In this document: positions 1-10,692 of the stretch, in pieces
Numbering within the stretch: the first letter of the stretch is position 1
Layout of the letters: each line of letters begins with the position of its first letter
DNA from: Misgurnus anguillicaudatus
Taxonomy: Eukaryota; Chordata; Actinopteri; Cypriniformes; Cobitidae
Assembly (NCBI RefSeq): GCF_027580225.2
Contig: NC_073340.2
Coordinates: forward strand, 17,864,001-17,928,000
DNA: 64,000 bases
Reading direction: 5' to 3'
Notes under the pieces: generated by a model
Database searches by the model: none
What the model was told of the DNA's origin: nothing
What the model saw: only the letters and a program-made list of their open reading frames with translations
Translations under genes and position numbers: made by a program

Positions 1-424
1 TCATTCTTAGTCCCACTGTTAATTTTAAACAACTCAAAACCACACCAGGTGCAGGGACTAACCTCAGAAAAACCTTGTTTCTCTTTTTTGCCCTTTTTTA
101 CAAGGCTTGTTGCATAACCATCTGGTTTCATAAACATTATCAGCACCTGATTTTTCCTGTATGTGCTTTCATGAGCATCTGTTTCCTCTATGGACAGCCC
201 AGAGCACCACATGTGTTCATTGTTACTAGGGAAATCTCTGAGGCAAAATCTCTCATGAGAAACGACTCATTATTAAGTAGGGTGAATGAGATCACCAAAT
301 GAAAAACAGCACGTCAGCCTCTTCTTCGCAAGAATGACACATCGATTAATAGGGCTGGCAAAAGAATAAATAAGAATGCAAATAAGACAATATAAAGTGT
401 ATTTGACAAAATCAGTTACAGTAC

Positions 425-3400
425 CTGCTTCAGTTTTACTGCTAAATCCAGCCACTTGTTTTATTGCAGCTGCTGTGAGGGCTAACCCTCGACTTTTCCT
501 CAAGCCATGCTGAAGCACTGCTTCAAACTGGGCACACAGGCATATCACTCTATAGAAACACAATCATCAAATAAAATAAGAAATGTACAACCTCAGACTG
601 CAATACGATTTTTGTGCTACAGCTATAATGATTTTTAACGCACAAAGTCTTGTAACTCATACATTTGTAATACAGATAATATACAATAATGGTTAGTTGT
701 GATGTTCTTCTCACCTGCTATCAGAATCCGAGGCAATCTCCTTTCTTCCACCAAAGCGGATTTGGCACTGTGAAGATAAATTATAATTTAATGGGAAGTT
801 TTTTAATACTCCAGTGTAACCCATTCAAAAAACTTACAAACTTAAAGGGGACATATCATGAAAATCTGACTTTTCCATGTTTAAGTGCTTTAATTGAGTC
901 CCCAGTGCTTGTATCAACCTAGAAAATGTGAAAAAGAACAACCCAGTAACTTAGTTTTGGTAAACCATTCTCTGCAAGCATGTGAAAAAATAGGTAATTG
1001 AAGTTTGGCTCCCCTTGTGATGTCAGAAGGGTATAATACCACCCCTTTATCTGTACTATCCAACCACGGCACTGCTATTTAGTGCAGAGCGAGAGCTAGA
1101 CTTTTAGAACAGGGGTAGCAAGGTATTATTTTGGGGGGTTCAACTACACTAAAAATAAATTATTTTCCACAAAATGTATATAAATTAAATTAAAGTTGTT
1201 TATTTTCCAAAATGTACACAATTATAGCATATATGTATTAAGTATACAGCAAAAATAGAACAACTGGGATCTGTTTGGCCCTAATCTGCACCTGACTTTT
1301 GCTTCTTTAGAAAGAAGTTGGTAATATCGCTTTTTCTCTTCATTCTGCTGTCCCTAAAGGAAAACTTGGTTACACACCTCATGTGAAACCAAAATTTAAT
1401 TTGCTTGTTTTTATTTACCACAAGTACACCATTACTAATAATACAAATACTAAAGTAATACATTACGACAAGATCTGAGTATATTGAGGTCTAGCCTATT
1501 TGACAACACAAGGAAAATTGCTTAAAGACGTCTAGACATGTTATGTTAAGGGAGGAGGGAACGAGTTTCCATAAACTTAAATGTAATGATGTAAATAGAC
1601 TTCTGTCCCTCACATTAAAGGTGCAGTGTGTAAATTTTAGCTGCATCTAGTGGTGAGGTTGCGAATTGCAACCAACGGCTTAGTCCACTGCTAACCCCTT
1701 GCTTTTAAAACACATAGAGAAGCTGCCACCGGACATACATGTCATCGTCGAAGACAACTTTGTAAAAAAAGTATCCATTTAGGGCTTCTTTACAAAAATG
1801 GCGGCACAAAATGGCGACTTCCATGTAAGTGGACCCTCTTTCTATGTAGATAAAAAGGTCTCGTTCCTAGGTAATAAACACATAACGGTTCATTATGAAA
1901 GGGGTTTATACACCCCTGATAATATAGTTTTGTATATTACTTTGCATTTCTGTCAAGAGACCCTTCTAAAAATTACACACTGCACCTTTAAGCTATGGAA
2001 TGGCTTCAGATGACTTTGTGAAATTATAATCCAACCCTCTCAGACCCAAGTCACCCAAACTGACGTGAAAAAAGCGTGAGGCGCCGAAAAGCGCGCTGTT
2101 TACATCCCTGTACTATCTCCACGGTGGTTTTATTAAGTTCAATATGCTGCATTACACGTGCCAATATGAATAAGCCTACTTTTAAGTGCTTTTAAGTCGC
2201 TCTCGTGTAACTTTGACGTCACCGGCTGTCGGTTCTTGCGGCGCCACATGAAGTGGAACAAGCCTAATGAAAAGTGTAGCAGCAACAGCACGCTGGGAGA
2301 TTTGAGAAATGTTCGTAAAAATCAAACAGTGTAATGTTTTCAGCGGGGTGGCAACAGGGGTGGCAAGGACTTCGTCTGGGGTGGCAATTGCCACCCCAAT
2401 TAGCCCTCTGGCTCCGCCACTGTCAAAAACGGCAAATTTTACACAACCTACAAAGGTGCAAATTTAACATGTTATAATAAATTATCTATATGGTATTTTG
2501 AGCTAAAACTTCACATATACACTCTGGGGACACCAAATATTTGTTTTTCATCTTAAAAGAATCTTGTGAAATGTCCCCTTTAATGAAACAGCTGCTGAAT
2601 GGAAGATACACTTTAAAAATGCTAGGTTATTTTGGGTCAGATAGAAATTAACCCAACCTGCTGGGTTGTAAATGAACCCAACCTGCTGGGTTGTAATTCA
2701 ACCCATGCTGGGTTGTTTTAACGCATTATGTCATGTCAAATATATATATTTTCTATATTAATTTCTACATTAATTTCTACCTAACGATTGGGTTTAACCT
2801 AACCAACAACATAAAGTAACGTAACGTAATGTAACGTAATATAACAGACTAACATATTGTTATATTTTTTATAGGTATCTAATAAAAATTGTTTCCTATT
2901 ATCACTAAAAACAAGTCATATATGCTAGGTTATTTTTAATGCAGGGTTGGGTCAAAAAGGATGACCTCAACCCGTTGGGTTGTAATCTAAACACATTTCT
3001 GGGCTGTTTCTTTCAACCCATTGTGTCAAATATAAACATTTTCTGGGTTAATTTAACCCATCGAATGGGTCCCTTTTTGAACCAACGCTGGGTTAAAAAT
3101 AACCCAGGTTTTTTTTGAGTGTGTAAAGTCACCTTACCTGTTTAACTGCATCGAGTACTCTCTCCAACAGGTTTTGTCTTTTCAGGTCATTTTGCTCTGT
3201 GCCTGCAAGATACAGTTTCCGGATATATTAATGGATGATCTACTTAGCAACATGTTCACACTTAAAATAAACACATAAAAAAGCCCTGCACTAATTCACA
3301 TTCAGGTTAAAGATTAATAAGGGCAGATAATTGTGAGTAATGGTATGTCAGTTTTAAATAGTTTATGCCAAATGACTCACTTTAAAATATAAATTTTAAC

Positions 3401-4039
3401 TTATTCTGACTTATTGCTTGAATTTATGGATTTTTTCAAGTCTCAAAATCAAACTCTGAGATAACTAGCATCATTTAATTTCATTCAATAATTTCACTAT
3501 GATCACATTGGTGCATCTGCAATGTATGTATCTATTCTATAACAGCAATTTTATACATTTTCCTGTTTTCTATTAGGTAAAACTGCTTTGCAACAACACC
3601 AAAAAAATTCAAATTAAATTGAAATTAATTGCATATTTACATATTGCATATCTATTTGACAGTTTATTGTCAAAAATATTATTTACTCTAAGATTTAAAG
3701 ACGTAATGCTCATAAAATTTTTGACTTCAACTCTTCAAAATTTCAGCTGAAAAGAGAACAAAGCCCTGTCAAACTAAAGTTATGAAGTAGTGAAGATACA
3801 TTTTCCTCTTGGCTTCTGTAAGGTCACATATTTCCTTTTTACAAATTTAATTTTGCACTAAATGCACTACATCACAACTTATATTCTAGGCTTTGCATAT
3901 TCAAGCTGTATTGTTGCATTTGACATATGCTGAATTTGAAACCATTAAGTTCTTTACAAATGATGATTTTAAACAACACAGTTCGCTGAGGTTAACAGTT
4001 CACGAACATCCATCCTCAGATTTGCAACTCACCGTTCAT
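425..4039 (-). CDS. snx29: snx29, sorting nexin 29, 5' part (coding exons 1-4)
   Basis: Partial gene: the first four coding exons on the minus strand are 4033-4039 (start codon plus 4 bases), 3138-3202, 715-767 and 425-549. All have GT donors and AG acceptors, and the phases join cleanly to give 83 residues plus one base. Exons 1-2 encode MNGTEQNDLKRQ followed by NLLERVLDAVKQ. Exon 3 encodes CQIRFGGRKEIASDSDS and exon 4 contains CAQFEAVLQHGL and ALTAAAIKQVAGF. These match the N-terminus and start of the RUN domain of SNX29 (RUNDC2A). The family is a large (about 800 aa) RUN plus coiled-coil plus PX protein of endosomal membranes. The remaining RUN domain, coiled coil and PX domain lie beyond the left edge. 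The 2.4 kb intron between exons 2 and 3 is stuffed with nested transposons. The start is chosen because the 7-base first exon restores a codon (GGC) with exon 2 and matches the family's short N-terminus. Confidence 0.9.
842..2583. mobile_element. TTAA-flanked MITE split by a nested insertion
   Basis: The outer ends read TTAAAGGGGACATATCATG (from 842) and, inverted, ATGTCCCCTTTAA (to 2583), with TTAA on both sides. The same family is intact at 44103-44512 and split at 57738-58915. Alignment by eye with the intact copy shows that roughly 1100-2430 is foreign. Its right end contains a hAT-like GGCTCCGCCACTG terminus, and it carries another MITE at 1615-1991. No coding capacity is seen. Located in the snx29 intron between exons 2 and 3. 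Confidence 0.7.
1615..1991. mobile_element. TTAA MITE (GGTGCAGTGTGTAAATTT family)
   Basis: A 377-bp element bounded by TTAA at both ends. Its terminal inverted repeats are AAAGGTGCAGTGTGTAAATT and its complement (AATTACACACTGCACCTTT). It is nested inside the foreign segment of the 842-2583 element. A degraded fragment of the same family, with GCGGCATCTAGCAATGAG, is seen near 58930-59000. TTAA targets are typical of piggyBac- or Kolobok-mobilised MITEs. Confidence 0.75.
2608..3123. mobile_element. MITE rich in AACCC/GGGTT repeats
   Basis: The ends are ACACTTTAAAAATGCTAGGTT (left, near 2608) and, inverted, AACCCAGGTTTTTTTTGAGTGT (right). The interior repeats short units of the type AACCCA-n-TGCTGGGTTG many times, which can fold on itself. 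It ends only about 15 bp before the donor of snx29 coding exon 2. No protein-coding capacity. Confidence 0.6.
3203..4032 (-). other. snx29 intron 1, nothing recognised
   Basis: AT-rich intronic sequence between coding exons 1 and 2 of snx29. I see no transposon termini, tandem repeats or conserved reading frame in it. Confidence 0.6.
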
Positions 4040-4391
4040 TCTGAATATCCAGATAAAACGGGGTGGCGCGATTTATTAGCATACGGCATGAATAACAGTT
4101 GTGTCGCCGAAAAATCTCAAAATAACTCCAGGGAATGTCAACATGACTGTTTACATTTTAAGTCCATATTTTTAATGTAACTTACAGTGACAAAACAGTT
4201 ACAGCAAAGCCGCGGCCTAACTTACACAATACTGGCACTTGAAAAGCAATGTAATCCTTCGCAACTATAAAGTCGTTGCTTTATAAAGTAAACATCGCAA
4301 CAGCTTACTGTAGTGCAAAATAATGCGAAGTTTCACTTTGTATTTGTGCTAACGTCAGTTCGCTAACAGCGCTGCACAAAGCTCGTGTTGA

Positions 4392-4439
4392 TCACATGAC
4401 ATTACCCGGGTGTCACGTGACAGCAGCGTGTCACGTGGG
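4392..4439 (-). promoter_or_regulatory. E-box/CLEAR-like cluster upstream of snx29
   Basis: About 370 bp upstream of the snx29 start codon lie a perfect palindrome GTCACGTGAC (4412-4421), a second GTCACGTGGG (4430-4439) and a TCACATGA site (4392-4399). GTCACGTGAC is the consensus CLEAR element bound by TFEB, TFE3 and MITF at lysosomal and autophagy gene promoters. Placement in the presumed core promoter of an endosomal sorting gene fits such control. This is an inference from motif and position; USF or MYC/MAX could also bind. Confidence 0.5.
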
Positions 4440-4615
4440 AAAACAAAAAAAAGGATATAAAAATGAAAGTTTTTAAAGCCAAATACAAATGTTCACATTT
4501 TAGAATAACAGTAAATTTGCAAACTATTGAATAACACCAATAAAATAATTCTGATTAAATCAAAACGTCAATAAAAAATCAAAATAAATCTTTAAAGTAT
4601 TCACATTTTGACTCC

Positions 4616-4904
4616 CAGGGGTCTCCAACCTTTTTGTGAGCAAGGGCTACCACAATCGGGAGGGCTACTTTTTAATATTTATCTACTTAAAACGTTTTTG
4701 TTTCACTTGTTGATTCTATTTTATTTTACTTGTTGATATGTTTTATCGTTTTTTTAAAATGTTAACATACGTAAAAGAAGCCAAGCTAACATAAAAAATA
4801 TGCAATAAGCAAATATTACAATTGAGACTATTAATAGAATGTGCTTTGGCGGGCACCTCACAGACACTGTGCGGGCAACCTGGTGCCCATGTTGGAGACC
4901 ACTG
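4616..4904. mobile_element. hAT-like non-autonomous element
   Basis: The termini CAGGGGTCTCCAAC and GTTGGAGACCACTG are inverted repeats with one mismatch, the usual form of short hAT derivatives in fish. The flanking 8-mers do not match well, so no target duplication can be claimed. It sits in the intergenic space between snx29 and tnfrsf17. Confidence 0.5.
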
Positions 4905-5376
4905 GCCTACTCTTGGCATTTTATTAAAACGTCGTTTTGAGGTCTCTTTTAAACATATGGAATGGGTTATTATCTATCATGTGCTTTTTCTTAGTTATTC
5001 AATCTAAGTAATCCATTTAAAAAATATAAAATATGAAAATACTACTGTTCAAAATTATATAAAAATATATATTATAAGAATATTGTATGAAATAATATTA
5101 TATTTTGTACACAAAACTAATTTCATTCAAAAGCAAATGCTTTTAGATCAAAAGGTTTGTGAGGCCAATAGAAACGTCACTCTAAACATTTGAACAGATA
5201 CATTTATGGCTCACATGTATACATTTCTTTCTTGCTACGAATTAATTTCATAAGGTAGTATAATAGGCAGCCAATATATTTTAATATTAGAAACAAATAC
5301 CTTACCAGGTTCAATTTTTTAAAAAAGTAAAGAAAAACAGAAACAAATAAGACTGACAAGGTTTTTAAAACTTTTA

Positions 5377-5607
5377 GGGTCCGTTTCCCGGACAGGGTTT
5401 AGCTTAATTCAGGACTAGGCCTTAGATATATTAGGACATTTAAGGAGTTTTTACGAACAAATCTTACAAAAAACAATACTGGTGTGCATCTTGAGACAAA
5501 ACAACGGCACTGATATATGTTAAGATATGTCTGTACAAAGTATTTTAAAATTACGGCAGCTGAAACATGCATTTTAGTCTAGGATAAACCCAGGAAACTG
5601 CCCCTTA
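5377..5607. repeat. Interspersed repeat (GTTTCCCGGACAGGG family)
   Basis: Starts with GGGTCCGTTTCCCGGACAGG and ends with CCAGGAAACTGCCCC. The inner ACTAGGCCTTA, GGCACTGATAT and AACATGCATTTT blocks recur in a second, truncated copy at about 36155-36345 inside gspt1. Probably an old non-autonomous transposon; class not certain. Confidence 0.5.
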
Positions 5608-5837
5608 AAGTCTTACATCACAGATAATAAGTATGTTTAAAAAACATACAAAAAACTGCAGTTCACTAGCCAAATGCATGCTCTTTTTATGTGTTTAGTT
5701 CATTAGACAACAAGAATGTGTCCATAATAAGCACATAAGCACATAGTCTGATTTCTCAAAAATGATGCTTACAACAGATTCATAGTCTACTGTACTGCAC
5801 ATGGTGCCATGCCACTAAATAATAGTTTCTCTTTTCT

Positions 5838-6781
5838 CTATGTGACAGGTGTACAGTGATAAGCTTGCACAGTCTTAGTAGTAACCAGCAACGTTGTGCC
5901 TTCTTCAGTGGAGGGAAGAGGAAGGTTGGAGTTGTAGTGATGTTGATTTAATCTCTCATTAGGTGATCTTTGGTCAGTCGTAGCTTCATCTGCATCTTCA
6001 GATTGATCGGTGACAGCCGAACTTCTCTCACTCACAGATGTCTTTTGTTCTTGACCTAATACTGTGTGATATTTCAACTTTATAAGGATTTACTGCGCAA
6101 TTAATCTCTTTATAAAAATAATGTCTAGCACAGATTTTGGTTTATATTTATAAATAATATATACATTGCATATAAAAGTGTATTTACTTATGTTAATAAT
6201 TAAAAGTAAAATAAATGCATACTCATTATTATTTACAATGTTAAGGAATTTGAACCAAATTACAAATAAGTAATACTTGTTTCTTATACATCAAAGATGA
6301 AATTCTTCATTAAGATACCTTTTTTGATGACAATGGGCTTACAGGTTTTTCTGCGAATAACTCTCAAAATAATGGTCAGTGCCATGAAAGCTCCCAGGAA
6401 AGAAAAAACTATGATCAAAATAAAATGTATATTTTGGCTCTTTTCAACTTCATTTTCTGGTACTGAAAAGAACACAATAAAGGTCTGAATAAGAGTTTGA
6501 AGTCATATAGACACATTGTAGATTTAATGATTACAACTCAGTTGAACTGTGTAAATCCAATGCACTTGTACATCTATAATAGTGAAAAACAGAGTTCAGA
6601 TCAAATCAAATAAACAGTACTTACTTGAGGTACAGTATGTTGTGCAAATACTGGGTGGAGAGTTGCATCTACTGGCGCAATGCTGACATTCCTCGAGAAG
6701 TCCGTCGTAATAAAAATGTTTTGCACATTTTGCCTCAGCATGAGAAACAATGTAAAACAGCAGCCATACATAGAGAATCAT
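5838..6781 (-). CDS. tnfrsf17: tnfrsf17 (BCMA), TNF receptor superfamily member 17
   Basis: Three coding exons. Exon 1 (6625-6781) starts MILYVWLLFYIVSHAEA, a signal-peptide-like stretch. It continues into one cysteine-rich domain with six cysteines in BCMA spacing (CAKHFYYDGLLEECQHC then ASRCNSPPSICTTYC). Exon 2 (6319-6462) carries IPENEVEKSQ followed by a transmembrane helix (about FILIIVFSFLGAFMALTII) and a basic stop-transfer RVIRRK. Exon 3 (5838-6077) ends with PLPSTEEGTTLLVTTKT, matching the conserved BCMA tail. BCMA binds BAFF and APRIL on B-lineage cells and signals through TRAFs. Exon 1 to exon 2 joins in frame (phase 1). Exon 2 ends in phase 1 but exon 3 is open only in phase 0, so the model is out by one base at an A6 run next to the exon 2 donor. 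An in-frame ATG upstream at 6880 exists, but the ATG at 6781 is preferred because it begins the signal peptide. Mammalian SNX29 and TNFRSF17 are also neighbours. Confidence 0.85.
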
Positions 6782-6942
6782 TTTCTGCAGAGGTGTTGAG
6801 AGTTTACTGAACTTACATAGCAGGCAACATTTTATAAGCCCAGTATGTAAATATGTGTCTTGAGAAGGGGATGTCCCCAAACATCAAAACTTTTGTCTTT
6901 AGTATTGAAATAAGTTTACATTTTAGTCACATCTCCACATGA

Positions 6943-7314
6943 CTTAAAAATGAAAATTATGTCATTCTTTTCTCATCCTCATGTTGTTCTAAACCAGTAT
7001 GGATTTCTTTTTTCTGATGAACACAAAAGGAAATATTTTGATAAATGATGGTAAGCACACAGCTGATTGTAACCATTGACATCCATAGTAGGAAGACAAA
7101 TATTATAGAAGTATTGTGATAAATGATGAAGAAGACATTTTGATAAATAATAGTAAGCACACAGTTTCCATTGTATGGAAGTCAATGGTTACAATCATCT
7201 TACCATCATTTATCAAAATATCTGCTTTTGTGTTCATCAACAAAAATTTAGAACAACATAAGGGTGAGAAAATGATGACAGAAGTTTCATTTTTGGGTGA
7301 ACTATCCTTTTAAA
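6943..7314. mobile_element. Foldback MITE (GGGTGAACTATCC family)
   Basis: The two arms are inverted copies. GTCATTCTTTTCTCATCCTC and ATGTTGTTCTAAACC on the left pair with GAACAACATAAGGGTGAG and TTTGGGTGAACTATCCTTTT on the right. Related termini recur at about 51290, 57355 and 59240-59292. It is a common fish MITE type without coding capacity, in the tnfrsf17-tmem238l intergenic region. Confidence 0.65.
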
Positions 7315-7791
7315 TGGGACTACCCTCACATACCAAATTTCCATTTTCTTTTCACACCTTATTTTTGCTGGTATTGATGTTTTTTTTTAAATAACTGTTT
7401 ATGACCCAGTCTGTAAAAACAAAACACAGCTAAAGTCATTTTATTTGATATACTTTTTGCTATATAAAATCATTCTACGTAATGTAAAGAACAATCTGTG
7501 AAAATACAACATTGTTGATATCTTAAATGTTGACTTGAGTAAGGTTATGTCAAAGATTAAAATCATTTTCATCAAGTATTTTGTTTGTTTGTTTGTCTTG
7601 GCATATTTGCTGCTTTGTTGTTTCCTTTACAAACCACATTTCACCCAAACACGTTTTTTTACTGAGACTGTTGTCTTTTTGTAATAAATTACGCAAAAGA
7701 TTACATTCGAGGTAAAAGTTATTGGTTTATCAATAGGCTTAATGAACATCTGCATTTTCTGAAAAACTCATACAAACCATTTTAAAGGGAC

Positions 7792-8389
7792 ATTCCACTT
7801 CTTTCGAAAATATGCCAATTTTCCAGCTCCTCTAGACATTTGATTCCCAACGTTTTGGAATCCATTCAGCCGATCTCCGGGTCCGGTGCCAGCACCCCCA
7901 GCACAGCCCAGCACAATCCACCGAATCTGATTAGACCATTAGCATCACAGCGCCTGAAAATAATCCCCTGCTATTGAAAGTAACCAAGTGGACTACTTTC
8001 GGGCAGTGTGGAATATCACTACGCCTGCTGCAGCCATGTTACGGCAGCAAAGTCCTTGATTATTACGTCGGAGAGAGAGAGTATAGTTCCTAGCCATATC
8101 TGCCTAGAAAATCACAACTTTTAATTTTCGGTCGGTCTTAGTACACGATGTAACTACTACAGAAGAGTCAAGTTTGAAATTGGAAACATATTGAAACTCT
8201 TTGGTCATTTTTTTGTGCAATGCTAATGGTCTAATCAGATTCAATGGACTATGCCAAGCCACGCCAAAAGTGCTACCACCAGACCCGGAGATCAGCCGAA
8301 TGGACTCCAAAACAGCAAGAATCAAATGTTTAACTGTAGGGGAGCAAAAAAATGAGTATATTTTCAAAAAAAAGTGGAATGTACCTTTT
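7792..8389. mobile_element. Foldback MITE (AAAGGGACATTCCACTT family)
   Basis: The terminal inverted repeats are TTAAAGGGACATTCCACTT at the left and AAGTGGAATGTACCTTTT at the right. The arms contain complementary GATCTCCGGGTC / GACCCGGAGATC blocks. A second, interrupted copy occupies about 62100-63800. Non-coding. Confidence 0.65.
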
Positions 8390-8780
8390 GCAATAGTTTA
8401 TGTAGATTTTTTTTTTTTTTCATTTTTCTTCATATAATTTAGAATTAAGTGTTAAACAATAAAAAAATTTACAATATTTAAAAAAGTAAATATGACATTT
8501 TATTTGTATCCTTCTTATAATATTGTTATTATTATTAATAATAATATCTATAGGGATCTGAATGGAACATAAAAGTGTCTGTGGTTGTAGAAATGTCCAT
8601 TTATGTAATAACCAGCACTTGTTTTATATTCTTTTTGTGCAATTAAACAATACCAGACTGAATATGTTTCTTGCTTTAAACTCCTTGCAACAAGTCTCTC
8701 TACACAATGCAATATTTTCCTTAGTTATACTATAAACAAAGGCATAAACACAGCTTACTTGTAATGGGACAACACACAAC

Positions 8781-9018
8781 CACACTCTTATAAATAAAGG
8801 TGCTTCACGATGCCATAGAAAAAACATTTTTGGCTGAATGGTTCCAAAAAGAATCTTAAATAAACTTTTCTTCTTTGTTATTTGTAGTGAAAAAGGTTCT
8901 TTAGATTATAAAAAGGCATGAAAGAAATAGGAACCTTTGACTAAAGGATTCTTTGAGGAACTGAAAATTATTCTTATCTGCCATTTCTGTGAATAAGCAC
9001 CTTAATTTTTAAGTGTGC
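8781..9018. mobile_element. Short MITE (AAAGGTGCTTCACGATGCC family)
   Basis: CACACTCTTATAAATAAAGG at the left end pairs imperfectly with CACCTTAATTTTTAAGTGTG at the right end. The inside has the typical GGTGCTTCACGATGCCATAG and AAAAGGTTCTTTAGA blocks of a widespread fish MITE. Non-coding. Confidence 0.55.
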
Positions 9019-9423
9019 AGCAAATAAAACAAAATCATTTGTAGGCTATACATAAACACACAAGTATAAATGTTACAAATCTATAACGCATTTATCTGCA
9101 TTATAACACATTTATAACGCAAATCCTTCCAAGGCAGTTTTCATGTAGTTTTCAGGGGTCTATCCTGAAGAGCACTGTGGAAATAGAGGTGACTATTACA
9201 ACAAGTCAAATCACAGCCCACCATTAAACATCGAGCAAAGTTTGCTGTGCGTGTAAAAAAAGATAAGTCACATTTGATTCTCTGTCCTGGGCAATTGGAG
9301 GCCTTGTAATAACTAGAATACTATGAATGATTAACAAGGCCACACATTGTATGATCAATAAAGGATCACATGCATAATAAAATAGATCTGCTTTGCCTGC
9401 ATTAAAAATATGTCACCTTTATG

Positions 9424-9888
9424 TTATATCACTAAAGGATCTCTGTTCAGATGATTGGTCATCTCAGATGGTTGTGTATTCAGATAAGCGCCCATGACAA
9501 TCGAAATTGGTTGGTCTGCTCTGGAAGTTCGGCTTGCCTGAGAATCACGCATATTGGTTCTTCCGTTCCTCCTGAAGGAACTTCTCAGTCCGTTGGAAAG
9601 ACTGCTGGAGACTTTACGCATAACACCTGAAATCCCTTTGGTGCGCCTGTACTGTGCGATGTCGTCTTCCAGTTCCTCGGGGGGCACTTCAATATTACCG
9701 GTGTACCAAAAGATCCACCAGATGAGACTGAGAAAAATGATCACTGCTCCAGCGTATATTAAAAAGTCATGGAAGAATACCTGCCAAAACACCCCCGTCA
9801 GGAGGATGAAGAGTCCAAAGATGTCATGAAAAACTGCAAACCAAAACGCACATTTACAACGACCAACTCCAGGACGTTTCTTCTCCAT
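9424..9888 (-). CDS. tmem238l: tmem238-like two-pass membrane protein
   Basis: Uninterrupted 154-codon frame. Residues 1-13 are short and basic (MEKKRPGVGRCKC). Two hydrophobic helices follow at about 14-38 and 42-62, ending in the block WYTGNIEVPPEELEDD. A polar, serine/arginine-rich C-terminal tail runs to the stop. The double hairpin with a WYTGN-IE exit is what I associate with the TMEM238 family of small proteins of unknown function. The next gene is pirt-like, and in human TMEM238L lies beside PIRT on 17p12, which supports the assignment. Stop at 9424-9426. The family call rests on remembered motif similarity. If it is wrong, the secure part is a two-helix membrane protein with a cytosolic basic tail. 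Confidence 0.6.
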   Translation of the reverse strand: MEKKRPGVGRCKCAFWFAVFHDIFGLFILLTGVFWQVFFHDFLIYAGAVIIFLSLIWWIFWYTGNIEVPPEELEDDIAQYRRTKGISGVMRKVSSSLSNGLRSSFRRNGRTNMRDSQASRTSRADQPISIVMGAYLNTQPSEMTNHLNRDPLVI

Positions 9889-10260
9889 AGCACGAAATAT
9901 ATACGCTTTAAATTCAAGTAGACTAAAGTGCAGCTTGTCTATTCAGATACACAGGCATCATGAGAAAGACTGAATCTGTGCTGTGTTATAATTGTGACGT
10001 GCACCTGTACAGATGTACAAAGTACACTGAAGTGAATAAACTTTGCGAGGTTGGCGGAACAACTAATGCTTTTATCTTAACAGATACAGTATCAGAAACG
10101 TGTCCTTGTATGAGTTCTGATCAAAACACACCATGTAAGTAACAACAGAATAAGCTTTAAGCTGAACATTGACATTATAACTACAAAACAAAGCGATATT
10201 AGCAAAAATAATCAATATTGATAAACAAAAACAGGTTAAATATTCAGTGCAAGGCCTTCA

Positions 10261-10620
10261 TTATACCCTTCTAGATCTTGCACGGTTCTTTCGCTCCATA
10301 CGTTTTACTTCTCGTTTTGTGATCGATAAGAAGACCACACCGATCACAAGGAACGCTAGCCCGACTGACAGACACAACGGCCCCACATCAAATCCGTTAT
10401 TGTTCACATCAGGTATAGTAACATTAGACTCTCCGTTTAGTAATAATTGGCCATAACTGTGGAAGAAGAATGCAAAACCAGCACCAAACAAAAGCCCACC
10501 GACGACTAAGAAGAAAATGGGTTTGTGGTAGTAAGAACAGCAGGTTGGTCTTTTGGGTACATCTTGAACCAAAGCTAAAGCAGATGGTACAGTCCCATCA
10601 CCCTGAGCCATGGAGTCCAT
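10261..10620 (-). CDS. pirt: pirt-like phosphoinositide-interacting membrane protein
   Basis: 119 codons in one exon. The N-terminus (1-33) is cytosolic and has CC at 27-28. Helix 1 (about 35-55) begins KPIFFLVVGGLLFGAG. A short loop with an NVT glycosylation sequon (66-68) follows. Helix 2 (about 80-100) is VGPLCLSVGLAFLVIGVVFL, followed by a strongly basic tail (TKREVKRMERKNRARSRRV). The pattern KPI-VGG, VGP-LS-GL-LV-G and the lysine/arginine tail match PIRT, a regulator of TRP channels that binds phosphoinositides through its C-terminal basic segment. A 5' UTR intron is likely: an acceptor lies just after 10644 and a good donor (AAAAG/GTAAGT) at 11420-11421, so the transcription start lies beyond the transposon at 10693-11354. 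The neighbouring tmem238-like gene supports the call. Confidence 0.7.
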   Translation of the reverse strand: MDSMAQGDGTVPSALALVQDVPKRPTCCSYYHKPIFFLVVGGLLFGAGFAFFFHSYGQLLLNGESNVTIPDVNNNGFDVGPLCLSVGLAFLVIGVVFLSITKREVKRMERKNRARSRRV

Positions 10621-10692
10621 ACTGATCCTTCAAATCTAACCCAGCTGAAAAAGAAAAAACATTCAGTTGTTAAATATGTGCAGAAATTAATA

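Noticed and set aside
9960..10142. 60-codon plus-strand frame between tmem238l and pirt
   Set aside because: No recognisable motif, no neighbouring exon, and it lies in the short interval between two minus-strand genes; probably chance.
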